A DNA stretch of 64,000 bases from Calamus simplicifolius (lineage: Eukaryota; Streptophyta; Magnoliopsida; Arecales; Arecaceae), in NCBI GenBank assembly GCA_900491605.1, contig UESW01004239.1, forward strand, positions 42,632 through 106,631, given 5' to 3'. The notes below the pieces were generated by a model, which saw only the letters and a list, made by a program, of their open reading frames with translations, was not told where the DNA came from and did no database searches. Made by a program: the position numbers and the translations under genes. Of this stretch, positions 52,730 through 64,000 are shown one piece after another (position 1 is the stretch's first letter; every line of letters begins with the position of its first letter).

Positions 52730-55284
52730 TGTTGATAATCATCGTCTAATAAATTATTTAAGCAATTGGTGAGTATTTTATCTATGAACAAATTTGACAA
52801 ACGAAAACGCCTCACTATAAAAACATATTTATGCTTACGCATGTTGTCAAAGTTTCTATTTGTTTATGGCCCATGGATATGTTATGGAAAGCTTGAACAA
52901 GAACCTCGTTTCTTCTATCAAAGCATAAATATTTATCTTCCTCAATGGTCATGTAAATGATGCCAACCCAAGCCTTGAATGGAGTGGGCCAAGAGGCTGG
53001 TTGATTTGATCTAAGCAATGTGCGTTAATTAATTTATCCTAAAGATGGTTAGAATTAAAGTCATACGATATGATCTTGCATCAACTTTGCCTGTGAAAGA
53101 CATGCATACCACATTTACCTGGCCGGCCATTCTGATAAACTACTATAGTTTTAAGAGCTTACTCTTTATCAACTCTTTATGAATGATATTATTATTTTTT
53201 CATTGATTCCTCACTATTTAACTTTGTAGAAAATTTAATAATAGTGTACTATTTAATTATTACATGTTGAGATACTGGAGGATCTGAAAATAATGATGTA
53301 TAATCTAATACAGTAATATAGTAAATTTAAAAGATTTGTCTAACATGTTAAATAGTATTTAACACTTCTAATAATGGTTTTATTTAACACTTCAAATTAT
53401 AGCTTTGAGTCTTAGTTTCTTCTGTTCATATTAAGCAGCAATGATACAACCCTGTTCAATATTGTTTTATAATATATCATGCCAGTTGTTTTCATAGCAT
53501 GTCAATGTTGGAAGACGTATCCTCTCCACAATTGTATTCTCTTTCTTTCGCATGTAAAAAAATAAAAATAAATTTTATTTTTTCTCGCTAATAAATAAAT
53601 ATCAGATATTGAAATCAAAAACATACAATTTGATAGTTTGTGAGGATATATGTTTGCTGCATAACTCAATACAGCTAACTTGAATTATATTACAATACAG
53701 CTAACTTGAATTATATTAGATTTGATGTGTTTATTATTATTCAATGTTCATGAGCGTTAGTTACCAAGCAATGATTTGTACCGAACTATCATAGTTTCTT
53801 GGTATTAGTTAAATTTGTTTAAGCAAATCATTGTTTTGTATCAAAATAATAATAATAGTAATAATATTAAAAAATAATTTTTTTATCCTAATAATTCTAG
53901 CATTTCGTAATTAAGAAAAGATTTTTTTTTTTGTAAATTTGAGAATGATTTCTTTTGTTTGTTGTATATTCTAATTTTTGATATAAATTTTTTTAAGCTT
54001 TTTCAATCCTTAATACCAAAGTTTTAGAGCAACGTTTGTTTGAGGAGATCAAATATGTGGCAAATAAAATCATTATAGAGTAGAGATAAAATAAAGTTTT
54101 CATTTATCCTATCCAAATATATCTGTTGATATAGAATATATGTATTCTTTTAGATTTTTCCCAAAGACACTCTTCCCCTTATATTAAAATATTTGATAAA
54201 AAATGATTTTTTTTTAACTCTATGATAACTTTGAGTTTTGGTGGAGTCCTTATTATCAAAGATTCAATAACTCATGGTGCCTCCTGCAATCCACTCAAAT
54301 TAAGTATAAAATATTATATTTTAGTATAAATTTTATCTTAAACAATTTGAGAAACAAGGACAAGCCAAAAAAATAATTATTATTATATTTTATAATCATT
54401 TTATAAAATAATAAATTAATTTATTAAAAATATCCATAAATAATATTGTGTGAGCATCTTTAAAAGCACATAAATAGAAAATAAAAAAAAGGAATTGTTA
54501 AGATGAGTTTGTTTGTAGAGCCTTTCTACCTTCTTTATTCATTTTGCAAATGTTCAATATTTTACTATTTATATAATTATAATATTTCAAAGTATATTGC
54601 AATATATTTATGTAAGAAAATATTTAAATAGGAAAAATATATATCTTTATTTTTTTAATATAATTTTACTAATATTTTTTTGTCACATCCATCTAATAAT
54701 GATATTTTTCTTAACTTATCTAGCTAACTAGATCCTAATGTGCAATTGAAGGTGTTTAAAACAATGAAGATATATTTACATTGCCAAAAATGACTGGACA
54801 AAAATCTTTATCCCGTCATTTAAAGACAACGAAGAAATAAGCATGTTGTCAAACATGATCTATATATAGATTAAAAAATAAATTACGCTATACTATTTTT
54901 ACCTTTTTCATAATTTAAAGATTATAAATGATATTGAAGATTCCCACCCATGACAAATACATCAATTTCTTCTTTTTATACTTTTTTATATATTTATTAG
55001 AATATTTGACATTTGTCACATTGATAGTTTCATATCTTGGATAATAAATAAAAGTTGCTAGCTGATTAATTTTTCATAGCAATGACAATTACCATCAATT
55101 TTTAATTAAATTGGAAGTTAATGTACTCAAAGACTTTAAAAGGCTAGAGCTAAGATATATGACTTTTTTTTTCAAATGCTTTATATGAAATCTACCACCT
55201 CTCATAATGATGCCTTATTATCTTTTAGCTTTGATCACATAATATGACATATGTTAATTAAAAATATTACTAATCTTAATTCTT
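52591..55284. other. AT-rich host spacer
   Basis: About 2.7 kb without recognisable genes. Contains an (AT)n(AG)n microsatellite at about 52697-52729 and a perfect tandem duplication of CAATACAGCTAACTTGAATT plus ATATTA at 53667-53718. Otherwise only poly-A/T runs. Confidence 0.6.
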
Positions 55285-55650
55285 CTCTCTTAGCCAAATG
55301 GGTGTGGAAGTTGAATTTTATTTAAAATAAATAAATAAACTCTCCATATTATGCCAAGAGGCTCTTTTCAATTGCTCTCTTTTCAAACTTAAGAATGGAC
55401 AGAAGATTAATTTCTCCGAAGACTCATGGATACATCCAATCGCTTTGGCTTCCTTATTCATTAATCTTTATTAAAATGTTATTAGATGAAATTGTTTAGT
55501 ACCTTCCCAATCGAACTAGGGATCACTAAGTTGGTGCATTAAGCTTCAAGGCTTTGTTAAGAGAAGATTAAGATCATCTTGACATCCTTACAAATCTAGT
55601 AGCCACCATTAAACCAACAAGAGTAAAGGGGTTGTCTCCCCCATTATTAG
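55285..55650 (+). pseudogene. Decayed LINE ORF2 remnant
   Basis: The plus strand encodes LAKWVWKLN (55290-55316) and, in other frames, INFSEDSWIHPIALASLF (55404-55460). These correspond to the region between RT and the zinc finger of plant L1 elements (LLAKWxWxLN ... FWxDxWxxxxPL). No longer frame survives. Only this short stretch is recognisable. Confidence 0.5.
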
Positions 55651-56930
55651 ATTCGTACATATCTGAAAATAAAATAAAATAAATAAAAATAGATAAAAAT
55701 AAGTAGAAATAAATAAACAATAAATACACATATTATAGAAGTAAACACGAGGAAATGATAAACACTTAGCCTATAAAAGAAAATATCAGCATATCTAAAA
55801 TAAATAGATTGCTTGAATTGATAAATACTTAGTCTGATTAGTAAACATAGATGATGGAGTAAATAGATAAATACCTAGTTTGGATAGTAAATAAAAAACA
55901 AACAGAAATTTTTGGATTCAAAAATGATATATACTTAGAAAGATAGAAAAAATGCATCCCATAGCCTCCATATGCTCATTCCTTATGGCAAGCAGGACAC
56001 CACATCCCTAAGTAATCCAATCGTTTATATTTATTTCTATAATATTTTTATTTACCATCCAAACAAGTGTTTATTAGTTCAAACTAGCCATTTATTCTGG
56101 ATATATTAGTATTATTCTGAGGCATGGGCTAAGCAAAGTTTGCATTAGGTATAGTAAAGTTAGCACTATGTGTAGCCATGGCAAGGCTATGCCAAGCTAG
56201 GGTATCTGTGCTAGGATGTAGTGTGAAGATGTCGTGCGCACCTAAGCATGGCATAGGCCGCACGCACATATGGCAGGAGAAGGTATAGGCTGAGTGGCGT
56301 ATCAGGTGGGCATGCCGAGCTGGGTGAGCATAGAGAGGTGTAAAGGCGTGAGCGTGGATATAGACTGGAGCATGCAGTTAGTGCATACACGGGTGACCAA
56401 ACCAGGTTGAGCACGACGCATAAGATGAATGTTTACTGTTGCCCCCGAAAGAATTAGTGTCACTTCCATTATGTTTATATTTATTTCATTAGATTGCTAT
56501 AAAAAGATGATGATAGTTAATGTGTGGCCTTTTAGCTTTATTTTTTATCCATTTACAAAGAATCTCTTGAGCAGGCTTATTTGAATGCCTCTCCAGGATA
56601 CAGAGAAGGCTAAGAGTTGCTGGTTATCATTTCAAGTTAATTCTATTAAATATAAACTTTAGCTATGTGCCATGCTCCACGGCTTACTCTTTTATTCCTT
56701 TTTAACTCTTGCAGCAGACGACCCATTCTCTCTTGTTCCAGCAGATCACTTACCTCCACCCATCCACATCCACCCCTTCTCCCTCTATCATCGCCTAGCA
56801 CTAACCACCCTCATCCTAGAGGTCAATTTCTCTTTCTCAATCATCACCTCCTCCTTTCTTTCTTTCTTTCTTTTTTTTTTTTTTTTTTTTTTTGTACATT
56901 CGTAATTCTCTATCTATTCTTTTGATTAAT
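55651..56930. other. AT-rich spacer with low-complexity tracts
   Basis: No gene seen. 55655-55960 has AAATA-type runs and four imperfect copies of GATAAATACTTAGTCTGAT-like sequence. 56120-56420 is GC-richer without recognisable coding. 56855-56893 is (TTTC)n followed by 23 T. Confidence 0.5.
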
Positions 56931-57802
56931 TGTTGGACTTTAATTTCATTTCTATAAGGTCTCTTTTGCCTATGTACGCCAAATGGAGAAAAAGCGGTAG
57001 TAGAAGTTGTGGAGAAAGTTGTAGAAAAAGAGAATGAAAGTGGAGAAATCTAGGTGATATGTTGGTAAATCGGAAATAAGATTGGGGTCTTAGGCGGCCT
57101 TCAGGTTCTGGGTGGCCCCTAGTTCTAGACAGCTCCCAGTTCCTGGACGGCCCCTAGTCCTAGGCGGCCTCCAGCTTCTGCCGGCCTCCTGGTCCTAGGC
57201 GGCCTTCAGGTCCGGGCGGCCTCCTGGTCCTAGGCGGCCCCTGGGTCCGGGTGGCCCCTGGTCCTAGGCGGCCCCCGGGTCCTGGGCGGCCTCTAGTCAT
57301 AGGCCGGCCCCCAGGTCCTAGGCGGTCCCTAGTCCTGGACGGCTCCTAGTCCTAGGCGGCCCCCAACTTCTGGGCGGCCTCCTGGTTCTGAGCACCTGTT
57401 TTAGGGCCAGATAACTCTTCTCTGACTCTGACATTCCCATAACCCGATATTCCCTTGGGAAAACAAAATCATCATGAAGATCCTTAGCTTCCGGAGCAAG
57501 TTTCTTAATACCTCTGCTATTAATTATCGATAAATAACCACGTAGCACGCTCTCGCCTGAAGCTAACTTTTATCTTACACATTAATTTTTTTTATCCAAA
57601 AAAAAGAGAGTAAAAAGAAAGAAAAGAAAATGACTCGATGCTGACGATATGATGACGAAAAGGAGAAAGGAATCTTTTTGGAAGCTCGAAAGATATAAGA
57701 GGGAGGAGACCCAGGAAGGAGGGGGGCTTTTCTCTTCCTTCAGTAGGAGATCTTGTAACAAAGAAAACTTTTTCAATCTTTTCTGGTGATTCAGCATCAA
57801 CA
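56931..57802 (+). repeat. 5' LTR of second Tat-type gypsy element (about 872 bp)
   Basis: Begins TGTTGGACTTT and ends GCATCAACA, TG...CA with a TGTTG inverted repeat. The PBS follows directly. A GATATAAGAGG box near 57692 is a candidate TATA element. U3 contains a GC-rich minisatellite (57090-57400). The left boundary is inferred from the termini only, since the 3' LTR is outside the window. Confidence 0.6.
57090..57400. repeat. About 17-bp GC-rich minisatellite in LTR U3
   Basis: Roughly 18 imperfect copies of CTAGGCGGCCCCTGGTC. The same CGGCGGCCCCATAGTCCTA-like words recur in the 138-bp repeats after this element's integrase (63325-63710). Confidence 0.75.
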
Positions 57803-57803
57803 G

Positions 57804-57818
57804 ATTGGCGCGCCAGGA
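57804..57818 (+). promoter_or_regulatory. Primer-binding site of second Tat element
   Basis: TTGGCGCGCCAGGAA directly after the LTR end. TGGCGC-type PBS sequences are usual for Tat-lineage elements. The tRNA is not assigned. Confidence 0.7.
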
Positions 57819-57857
57819 AGGGGGGTCGCTGCGACGAGCAACTCCTGTTCTACGAAC

Positions 57858-59462
57858 ATGGGCTCTAGATCTCCGAAAGAGGATCCCTCTGATTGGCCTA
57901 GGGGGCATCTCTTACCTCCCGATCATGGTTGCAAGACTCTTTGCTCTTCCGAGCCAGTAAAGTCAAGTCCTCCGGTTTCTTCCTCGCCACTGCCGGCTCC
58001 AGCTATTCCCCAGGACCCATTGGCGATCCTTACCCAGCAAGTTCAAACCCTTGTTGGGATGGTTCAGCAGATGCAGGAACAGCATTCTAGAGGAGCCCGG
58101 CAACGGCTCGAGCCACTCTGCTGTCCAGATCGGCTACTCCTGTCAGCCGACAATCAACTCGAGGGAGATCCCCTCCAACAAAGCCTCTCCACCCCTATTC
58201 CTCAGGTGGGCTTCATTCTCAAAGTTCCCGGGGTGGTTCGTGCTCTCTCACCCGTTCCCCGGGCAGCCCACCCGCCAGGCGGCGGCGGGTGAAGGAGCCT
58301 TATGCAGAGCACCGCCGGTGGCATCGTCGGTCTGTATCCTATTCCCCTGAGCCAGCCGGGGGACATATGGCTGATAAGATGGAGAGGCGCCTTGATGAGC
58401 AAGATCGGAGGCTGAAGGAACTTAGTCAAAGAATCAACAATCAGCTGGGGTCGGATTATGACACCCGCCCTCCTCTTACTCAGCGAGTTATGGAGGAACC
58501 CATTCCAAGGAGATTCCGGTTCTCCCAACTGGACCCCTATGACGGCACCACTGATCCCCTGGATCATCTGGAGAGCTATAAAGCCATTATGCAAGTCCAA
58601 TGAGCGACTGATGCTCTCCTGTGCATTGCCTTCCCGGCCACTCTCCGTAAGGCGGCCCGTGTTTGGTACTCCCGTCTGCCTTCACGTAGTATTGATTCTT
58701 TTCGACAACTGGAAAGGTCTTTCTTGGCTCATTTCGACGCTTGTCGGAAGATTCCTCGAGTGGCGGACAATTTGTTCTCCGTGTAGCAGCAAGAAGAAGA
58801 ACCTCTGAAAGACTTTATAACCCGATTCAAGATGGCGGCCCTGGAAGTCTATCATCTTGATGATGCTGTGGCTACGCTAGCTTTGAAGTGGGGGCTCCGT
58901 CCCTCCCGTTATACTTATTCTTTGGACAAGAGACCTCCTTGCTCTTATGCTAACCTCTTGAGTCGTGCACAAAAGTACATCCGCGCCGACGAAGCTGATT
59001 CATCAAGGAGAGGTGCGGAGGAGAGGACTGGCAAGAGATCCACTCGCCCGGAGTTGAGCGGGCCCCCTCCCAAGAAGTCCGAACCTTCGCGCCGACCGAC
59101 TGACCACCGCAAGCCTGGCCCCCAGAGAAGACCATCTTACACCCCTCCTAGCGCCCCGGGCTCATATCCTTATGGAAATTGAAAACGAGCCTTATTTGCG
59201 GCATCCACCTCCGTTGAAGAAGGGCGCTGCATGCGATAGGAGCCGTTATTGCCGTTTTCACAGAGATTACGGCCATGACACTGAAGAATGTCGGAATCTG
59301 AAGCAAGCCATCGAAGAGCTCATCCAGAGGGGATATCTTGGGCAGTACATCCAGAAGAAAGCGGCTCCGCCTGTACCAGCTTTGATGGGACCTCCTCCAG
59401 CTCAAGCCAACATTGATAACACCCCGACAGAGCGGATGGTGGGCATGATTTCCCATGGATGA
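57858..59462 (+). pseudogene. Gag of second Tat element
   Basis: ATG at 57858, just past the leader. N-terminal Pro/Ser-rich region with a helix (LAILTQQVQTLVGMVQQMQEQH, 58025-58085). Frameshifts lie near 58090 and 58290. Next a coiled segment (DKMERRLDEQDRRLKELSQRI), then the capsid-like gag domain (RFSQLDPYDGTTDPLDHLESY 58519-58580; AARVWYSRLPSRSIDSFRQLE 58650-58710; EEPLKDFITRFK 58795-58830). TGA near 58602 and TAG near 58785 interrupt it. The C-terminal part is basic and Pro-rich, then CRFHRDYGHDTEEC at about 59250-59292, the Tat-type zinc-binding motif. It would form particles and bind RNA. Confidence 0.85.
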
Positions 59463-60150
59463 GCATCATCTTCTAAGAGGCCAAGGGGAGGGGGAGAACT
59501 AGATGATGTAATCCCTTTTAAGGGAGATATAGCGGGGGGGGTGTGTTGTAAAAGATGTAGCGTCGTCGTTTCAATGACGGTCGCTAACACCTGTAAAGAG
59601 GATCTTAATCGACAGTGGAAGCTCCGCCAATGTGCTTACTTATGATGCATTTCTTCGAATGAATTTATCTCCTGACTCTCTTCGACCTGTAGCCGTCCCT
59701 CTAGTCGGTTTCACGGGAGACTCTATACGAGTGGAGGGCGAGATTACCTTACCGGCGACGGCAGGATCGCCGCCATGTCAGAGTATGGTAATGCTGGACT
59801 TTCTGGTGGTTCGGGTCCCCCTGGCCTACAATGTCATTCTCGGCCGCCCCGGGTTGAATATGTTAGATGCAGTTATATCTACCAAGCGCCTATTAGTGCA
59901 ATTCCCCACTAATCAAGGAGTCGGCGAGATGCGTGGGGAGGTGAACTTGGTCAGACCCTGTTATCATCTAGCTCCAGTCCCCATGCGGTTTGGATTCCCC
60001 CGGTCGCCGAGTCGTTTGATCCCAGAGAAGTTGAGCGAAGGGGAGAGCCAGCGGAGTGTCTGATATCTTGCCCCCTGGGAGGCGATTCTACCAAGACCGT
60101 GCAAATTGGTGAGTTCCTCCCCCCTAAGGCCGGGATCAACTCCTAGCCTT
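59463..60150 (+). pseudogene. Aspartic protease region of second Tat element
   Basis: IDSGSSANVLTYDAF begins at 59608, with the catalytic Asp-Ser-Gly at 59611-59619. The frame continues through LVGFTGDSIRVEGEITLP and VPLAYNVILGRPGLN (flap and C-terminal blocks typical of Tat proteases) to about 59900, and stays open to 60063. The linker between gag and protease (59463-59600) has stops. The enzyme would process gag-pol. Confidence 0.82.
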
Positions 60151-61340
60151 CTTATCGGCGAATGCGGATGTCTTCACCTGGAAAATGATGGATATGCTCG
60201 GGATTCCCCCAAAGGTGATCACTCATCAACTTAATATAACCCAAGCTGCCGCCCTGTCCGCCAGAAAAAAAGGAGTTTCGCTCCTGAGCAGCAGAGGATC
60301 ATTGATGAAGAGGTGGATAAATTGCTTATGACGGTCATATTCGAGAGGCACAATATCCCGACTGGCTAGCCAATGTGGTCATGGTCCGGAAGGCCAACGA
60401 AGGGTGGAGGATCTGCATCGATTACACCGATCTTAACAAAGCTTGTCCTAAGGACAGCTTTCCGTTGCTGCGGATCGACCAGTTAGTAGATTCTACTTCC
60501 GGCTATGAACTTCTTAGCTTCATGGATGCTTTCTCGGGGTACAACCAAATAAAATAAACCCTTGGATGAAGAGCATACTTCTTTTATCACTGAGAAGGGC
60601 ATCTATTGTTATAAAGTAATGCCCTTCGGACTGAAGAAATGCAGGAGCTACCTATCAGAGGCTGATGAACAAAGTTTTTAAAGACCAGCTTGGCCGCAAC
60701 ATGGAAGTATATGTAGATGATATGTTGACAAAGAGCACCTATGCCACTGGCCATGTCGCCGACCTGCAGGAGACTTTTCGCAACCTTCGACTCCATAGAA
60801 TAAAGCTTAACCCACGCAAATGTGCGTTTGGAGTTACCGCAGGAAAATTCTTGGGTTTTCTGGTGACCCGACGGGGAATTGAAGCAAACCTAGAGAAGAT
60901 TCAGGCCATTCTTGATATGAGGCGGCCAGCATGTAAGAAAGAGGTACAACAACTCACCGGGAGGATAGCAGCATTAAGCCGATTTTTGTCAAGATCGGCG
61001 GAGAGGTGTTTACCCTTCTTCAAGGTCCTACGTAAAGCGGACGGTTTTGAGTGGACGGAAGACTGTCAACAGGCTTTTGAAAAACTTAAGGAGTTCTTGT
61101 CCACACCGCCCCTGTTGTCTAAACCGGAGGAGAGAAAAGCTCTTCCTCTATCTTGCGGCTTCCTCGGAAGCCGTCAGTTCGTTCTGTGCGTGTCAGCACC
61201 ACGCTACTCAGAGACCTATATATTATACCAGTAAGGTACTTCATGGTGCAGAAGAGAGGTATTTCAGGACAGAGAAGGTCATTTTTGCTTTGGTCATCTC
61301 CGCCCGAGACTCAGACCCTATTTTCAGGCTCATCCTATAG
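60151..61340 (+). pseudogene. Reverse transcriptase of second Tat element
   Basis: Blocks in order: degenerate fingers (60240-60370), RKANEGWRICIDYTDLNKACPKDSFPL (60385-60465), SFMDAFSGYNQIK (60517-60556), a shifted segment with MPFGL-equivalent sequence near 60620, LGRNMEVYVDDM with intact YVDD at 60710-60721, then FGVTAGKFLGFLVTRRGIE and the thumb/connection (RFLSRSAERCLPFFKVLRK). The RT-associated RNase H follows, degraded, to about 61340. Breaks at 60558, 60590-60660 and after 61150. Dead but clearly Tat-type. Confidence 0.85.
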
Positions 61341-61960
61341 TCGTGCTTACTGATCAGCCTCTCAGAGCCATTTTGTCTCGCCCTGATACTTCTGGCTGGT
61401 TGGCTAAGTGGGCCATCAAACTAGGGAGTTCGACTTGTCATTTCAGCCCAGAGCAGCTTTGAAATCCCAGGTCTTGGCCGACTTCCTGGTAGAGTGCACT
61501 TGGTCTAAAGAGCATCAAGAGGAGTCCCCCCGGATTCTTTTAGATGTCAACGAGGAGAATGAAAGGCATGGGTCCTCCACATCGATGGAGCCTCCAACTC
61601 CCAGGGGAGTGGGGCTGGTCTTATTCTCGCCAGCCCAGAGGGTGTGGTGCTGGAGTATGCTCTTCGTTTCCTCTTTGAAGCTACTAACAATCAAGCCGAA
61701 TATGAAGCCTTGTTAGCGAATTAAACTAGCACATGGGATGGGAATCAAGCATCTCCGAGCTTCACTTGACTCGCAGCTTATTTCTGCCCAGGTGTCTAGG
61801 GAGTATGAGGCTCGAGACCCTATCATGTCCCAGTATCTAAGCAAGGTTAAACTATTAATTCCCTTGTTAGATCACTTCACCATCAGTTACATCCCTAGAG
61901 GGGAGAATGCTAGAGCTGATATGTTGGCCCGGCTTGCTACGTCCGCGGACAGCGCCATGG
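61341..61960 (+). pseudogene. RNase H region of second Tat element
   Basis: The end of the first RNase H (PRAALKSQVLADFLVECT, 61444-61500) is followed by the extra archaeal-like RNase H typical of this lineage: HIDGASN-type start near 61580 in a shifted frame, Gln-Ala-Glu-Tyr-Glu-Ala near 61690, SLDSQLISAQV (61756-61795) and ENARADMLARLAT (61905-61945). Three frames are needed. Same order as in the palindromic element. Confidence 0.78.
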
Positions 61961-63264
61961 GCAAAACCTACATTGAGTATCTGGAGACACCTAGCATCGA
62001 GGCCGTGGAAGAAACTTTGCCAGTTACCCAAGAAACTTGGATGGACGCTTATATCCGATACTTGAAGGACGGCGTCCTCCCAGTTGACCATGAAGAAGCC
62101 AAGCTGCTCAAGCGGAGGGCCTCTAAGTTTATACTGCTAGATGGCCGGCTCTACAAGAGATCCTTTTCCCAGCCTCTTCTCAAGTGCATTAGCTCGGCAG
62201 ACGCGGATTATGTTCTTAGGAGATTCATGAAGGCATCTGTGGGAATCATTCAGGAGGCCGATCTATGGCACGTAAAGCCCTTCGACAAGAATATTATTGG
62301 CTAACTATGCAAGAAGATGCAACTGAACTAGTGAAAAGATGTGGCCAATGTCAACGGTACGCCTGTATTCAGCGACAACCGGCTTCTCAGTTGAACCCTC
62401 TTTTTGCTCCCTGGCCTTTCTCTCAATGGGGCATGGACATTCTCGGCCCTTTCCCCCGGCATCGGGACAGCAAAAATTCCTGCTCGTCGCCGTCGATTAT
62501 TTTACTAAGTGGGTCGAAGCCGAAGCACTCGCTAGGATCACTGAAGCCAAGGTCAAAGCCTTTTTCTGGAAAGCCATTATTTGTCGATTCGGCATACCCA
62601 TACTCTTGTCACTGACAACGGCCGACAATTTGACAACGTTGCCTTCAAGACTTTTTGCGCCATCTCGGCATCACACATCGATTCGCCTCCGTCGGCCATC
62701 CACAATCTAATGGAAAGGCCGAGGTTACGAATCGTATGATATTGCGGGGATTGAGGACCAGGCTGGATGCGTCCAAAGGGAAATGGATGGAAGAACTCCC
62801 GAGTGTGCTCTGGGCATACCACACAACTCCCAGGACACCGACAGGAGAGACGCCGTTTAATCTGGTTTTCGGTTCCGAGGCTGTTATCCCGTCGAGATTG
62901 GCCTGCCAAGTATTCGAGTGGAATCATATGATGAAGCTGACAACCTCCCTAATTTAAGAGCCAGTCTCGACCTCATTGATGAAGCGAGAGATCGAGCTCA
63001 AGTTAAAATGGCGGCCTATCAGCAGCGGGTAGCGAGATATTATAATACTCGCGTCCGCTCGAAAAGCTTCCGTCAGGGAGATTGGTTCTGAGAAAGGCCT
63101 CGGTGTCCAAACCAACGGAAGGGGGCAAATTGTCTCTGAATTGGGAGGGGCCCTACCGAGTAGCAGAAGTCCTTCACCATGGAGCGTACCGACTTGAAGA
63201 TCTGAATGGACGATCGATCCTCCGAACGTGGAACGCAGATAATCTCCGACAATACCATCAGTAA
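61961..63264 (+). pseudogene. Integrase of second Tat element
   Basis: Linker to 62195; zinc finger in two frames (His part near 62230, RCGQCQRYA at 62336-62362). Then LFAPWPFSQWGMDILGPFP (62400-62455), the linker that is deleted in the palindromic element. Core: VAVDYFTKWVEAEALA from about 62488, second Asp in a TDNGRQFDN block near 62610-62635, GKAEVTNRMILRG near 62714-62755 (catalytic Glu), WMEELPSVLWAYHTTPRTPTGETP. The C-terminal domain runs 62990-63264, ending NADNLRQYHQ. Frameshifts near 62260, 62455, 62600, 62690, 62900 and 63075. Confidence 0.85.
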
Positions 63265-63324
63265 TGTAATGAATGTACTTATCCAAAAATTAATAGATGC
63301 ACATATTTGAGATTTCCTGTGGAT

Positions 63325-63710
63325 AATTCTTCAAAGGAGCTCGGCGGCCCCATAGTCCTAAGGACACCCCCGGGCTGGTATCACCTACCCCTGAGGAGGT
63401 TCAAGTCCATGACTTAGGCCCCCGAGTCAAACTCTTGGGCTGATCCACTACCCCGAGAGACAATTCTTCAAAGGAGCTCGGCGGCCCCATAGTCCTAAGG
63501 ACCCCCGGCTGGTATCACCTACCCCTGAGGAGGTTCAAGTCCATGACTTAGGCGGCCCTGAGTCAAACTCTTGGGCTGGTATCCGACTACCCCCGAGAGA
63601 TAATTCTTCAAGGAGCTCGGCGGCCCACAGTCCTAAGGACACCCCCGGGCTGGTATCACCTACCCCTGAGAAGGTTCAAGTCCATGACTTAGGTGGCCCC
63701 GAGTCAAACT
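63325..63710 (+). repeat. 138-140 bp tandem repeat after integrase (2.8 copies)
   Basis: Copies start at 63325, 63463 and 63603 with ATTCTTCAAAGGAGCTCGG and contain CCTAAGGACACCCCCGGGCT and TTCAAGTCCATGACTTAGG. The third copy is cut after GAGTCAAACT at 63710. It occupies the same place as the 32-bp array of the palindromic element. Confidence 0.85.
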
Positions 63711-64000
63711 TGTTGGCCCAGATGACAACCCAAGAGGGGGGGGGTGAATTGGGTTCTTAAAAAATTTAAACCTTTTGAAATATTTGTTTGCTTAGTGTGA
63801 GTGAAAGTTAATGCAGATGCAAATACAAAATACAATCAATAAGATAGAGATAGAGATAGAGATAAAGGAGACACGGCAAACACAAGATTTTATAGTGGTT
63901 CGGTGTATCCAACACCTACGTCCACTCCCAAGATTCACTTGGGTCCACACTATAATCTTCCTTGATTACAGCTGAGTTGTTTTACAAGCTCACAACTCAA
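63711..64000. mobile_element. Left end of another LTR-like element (partial)
   Basis: TGTTGGCCCAGATGACAACC starts exactly where the third 138-bp repeat should continue with CTTGGGCTGG, so this is an insertion. It goes on with a G-run, GTGAATTGGGTTCTTAAAA, and GGTTCGGTGTATCCAACACC. This kind of sequence is common at the ends of high-copy plant LTR elements. It is cut by the window edge and the family is not assigned. Confidence 0.5.

Noticed and set aside
58202..58600. Minus-strand frames in the second Tat gag
   Set aside because: Shadow frames opposite clear gag coding; no intron-like or domain features as in the true antisense gene.

Overview
This is a transposon-dominated stretch of a flowering-plant nuclear genome, probably a large-genome monocot. 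That guess rests on the abundance of Ty3/gypsy Tat-type and chromovirus-like elements, on plant L1 elements carrying an RNase H domain, and on the AT-rich host spacers. I found no host protein gene, rRNA or tRNA. Every long coding region is a piece of a retrotransposon, nearly all broken by frameshifts or stops.

Layout. 1-2975: 5' part of a minus-strand Ty1/copia element (gag, leader, PBS, 5' LTR). 2976-4720: AT-rich spacer. 4725-7770: about 3 kb array of diverged inverted and direct repeats of a CACTA-transposon subterminal type, organised into a higher-order repeat; it ends abruptly inside a reverse-transcriptase gene. 7771-11711: 5' part of a minus-strand Ty3/gypsy element (A) with its 5' LTR, inserted into the gag of a second gypsy element (B, 11712-13630). 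13631-14063: host spacer.

14064-46549 is the centrepiece: one 32.5-kb insertion flanked by the same 5-bp target duplication (ACCCC). It is a giant inverted repeat of the 3' half of a Tat-lineage gypsy element. Both outer ends are the U5 end of an LTR. The two arms carry RNase H plus integrase in divergent orientation and meet at a 66-nt loop flanked by GGGAC/GTCCC. This is what self-primed fold-back of minus-strand cDNA, followed by integration through two U5 ends, would give. Between integrase and LTR each arm carries hairpin-rich minisatellites and antisense genes. The main antisense gene has four exons, three short GT-AG introns and a coding capacity of about 910 aa: an N-terminal 'putative gypsy type transposon' domain and a long C-terminal coiled coil. 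In the right arm a 5.67-kb unit holding this gene and the LTR is tandemly triplicated, so the gene is present four times in the window.

46550-48518: host spacer containing a Tat-type solo LTR with target duplication GTTAG. 48519-52590: 5'-truncated minus-strand L1-type LINE (endonuclease, RT, zinc finger, RNase H). 52591-56930: AT-rich spacer with one LINE remnant. 56931-63710: plus-strand Tat-type gypsy element with 5' LTR, PBS, gag, protease, RT, RNase H, integrase and a 138-bp tandem repeat. It is interrupted at 63711 by the start of another LTR-like element that runs off the window.

How the parts relate: shared lesions in both arms of the palindrome (an integrase deletion and a TGA stop) show that its template was already defective and must have been copied and inserted by proteins supplied in trans. 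Introns persist in the antisense gene because they lie in reverse complement in the genomic RNA of the element and so are invisible to splicing during retrotransposition. The palindrome and the convergent promoters inside the triplication make the locus a plausible source of double-stranded RNA against its own family; that last point is inference.
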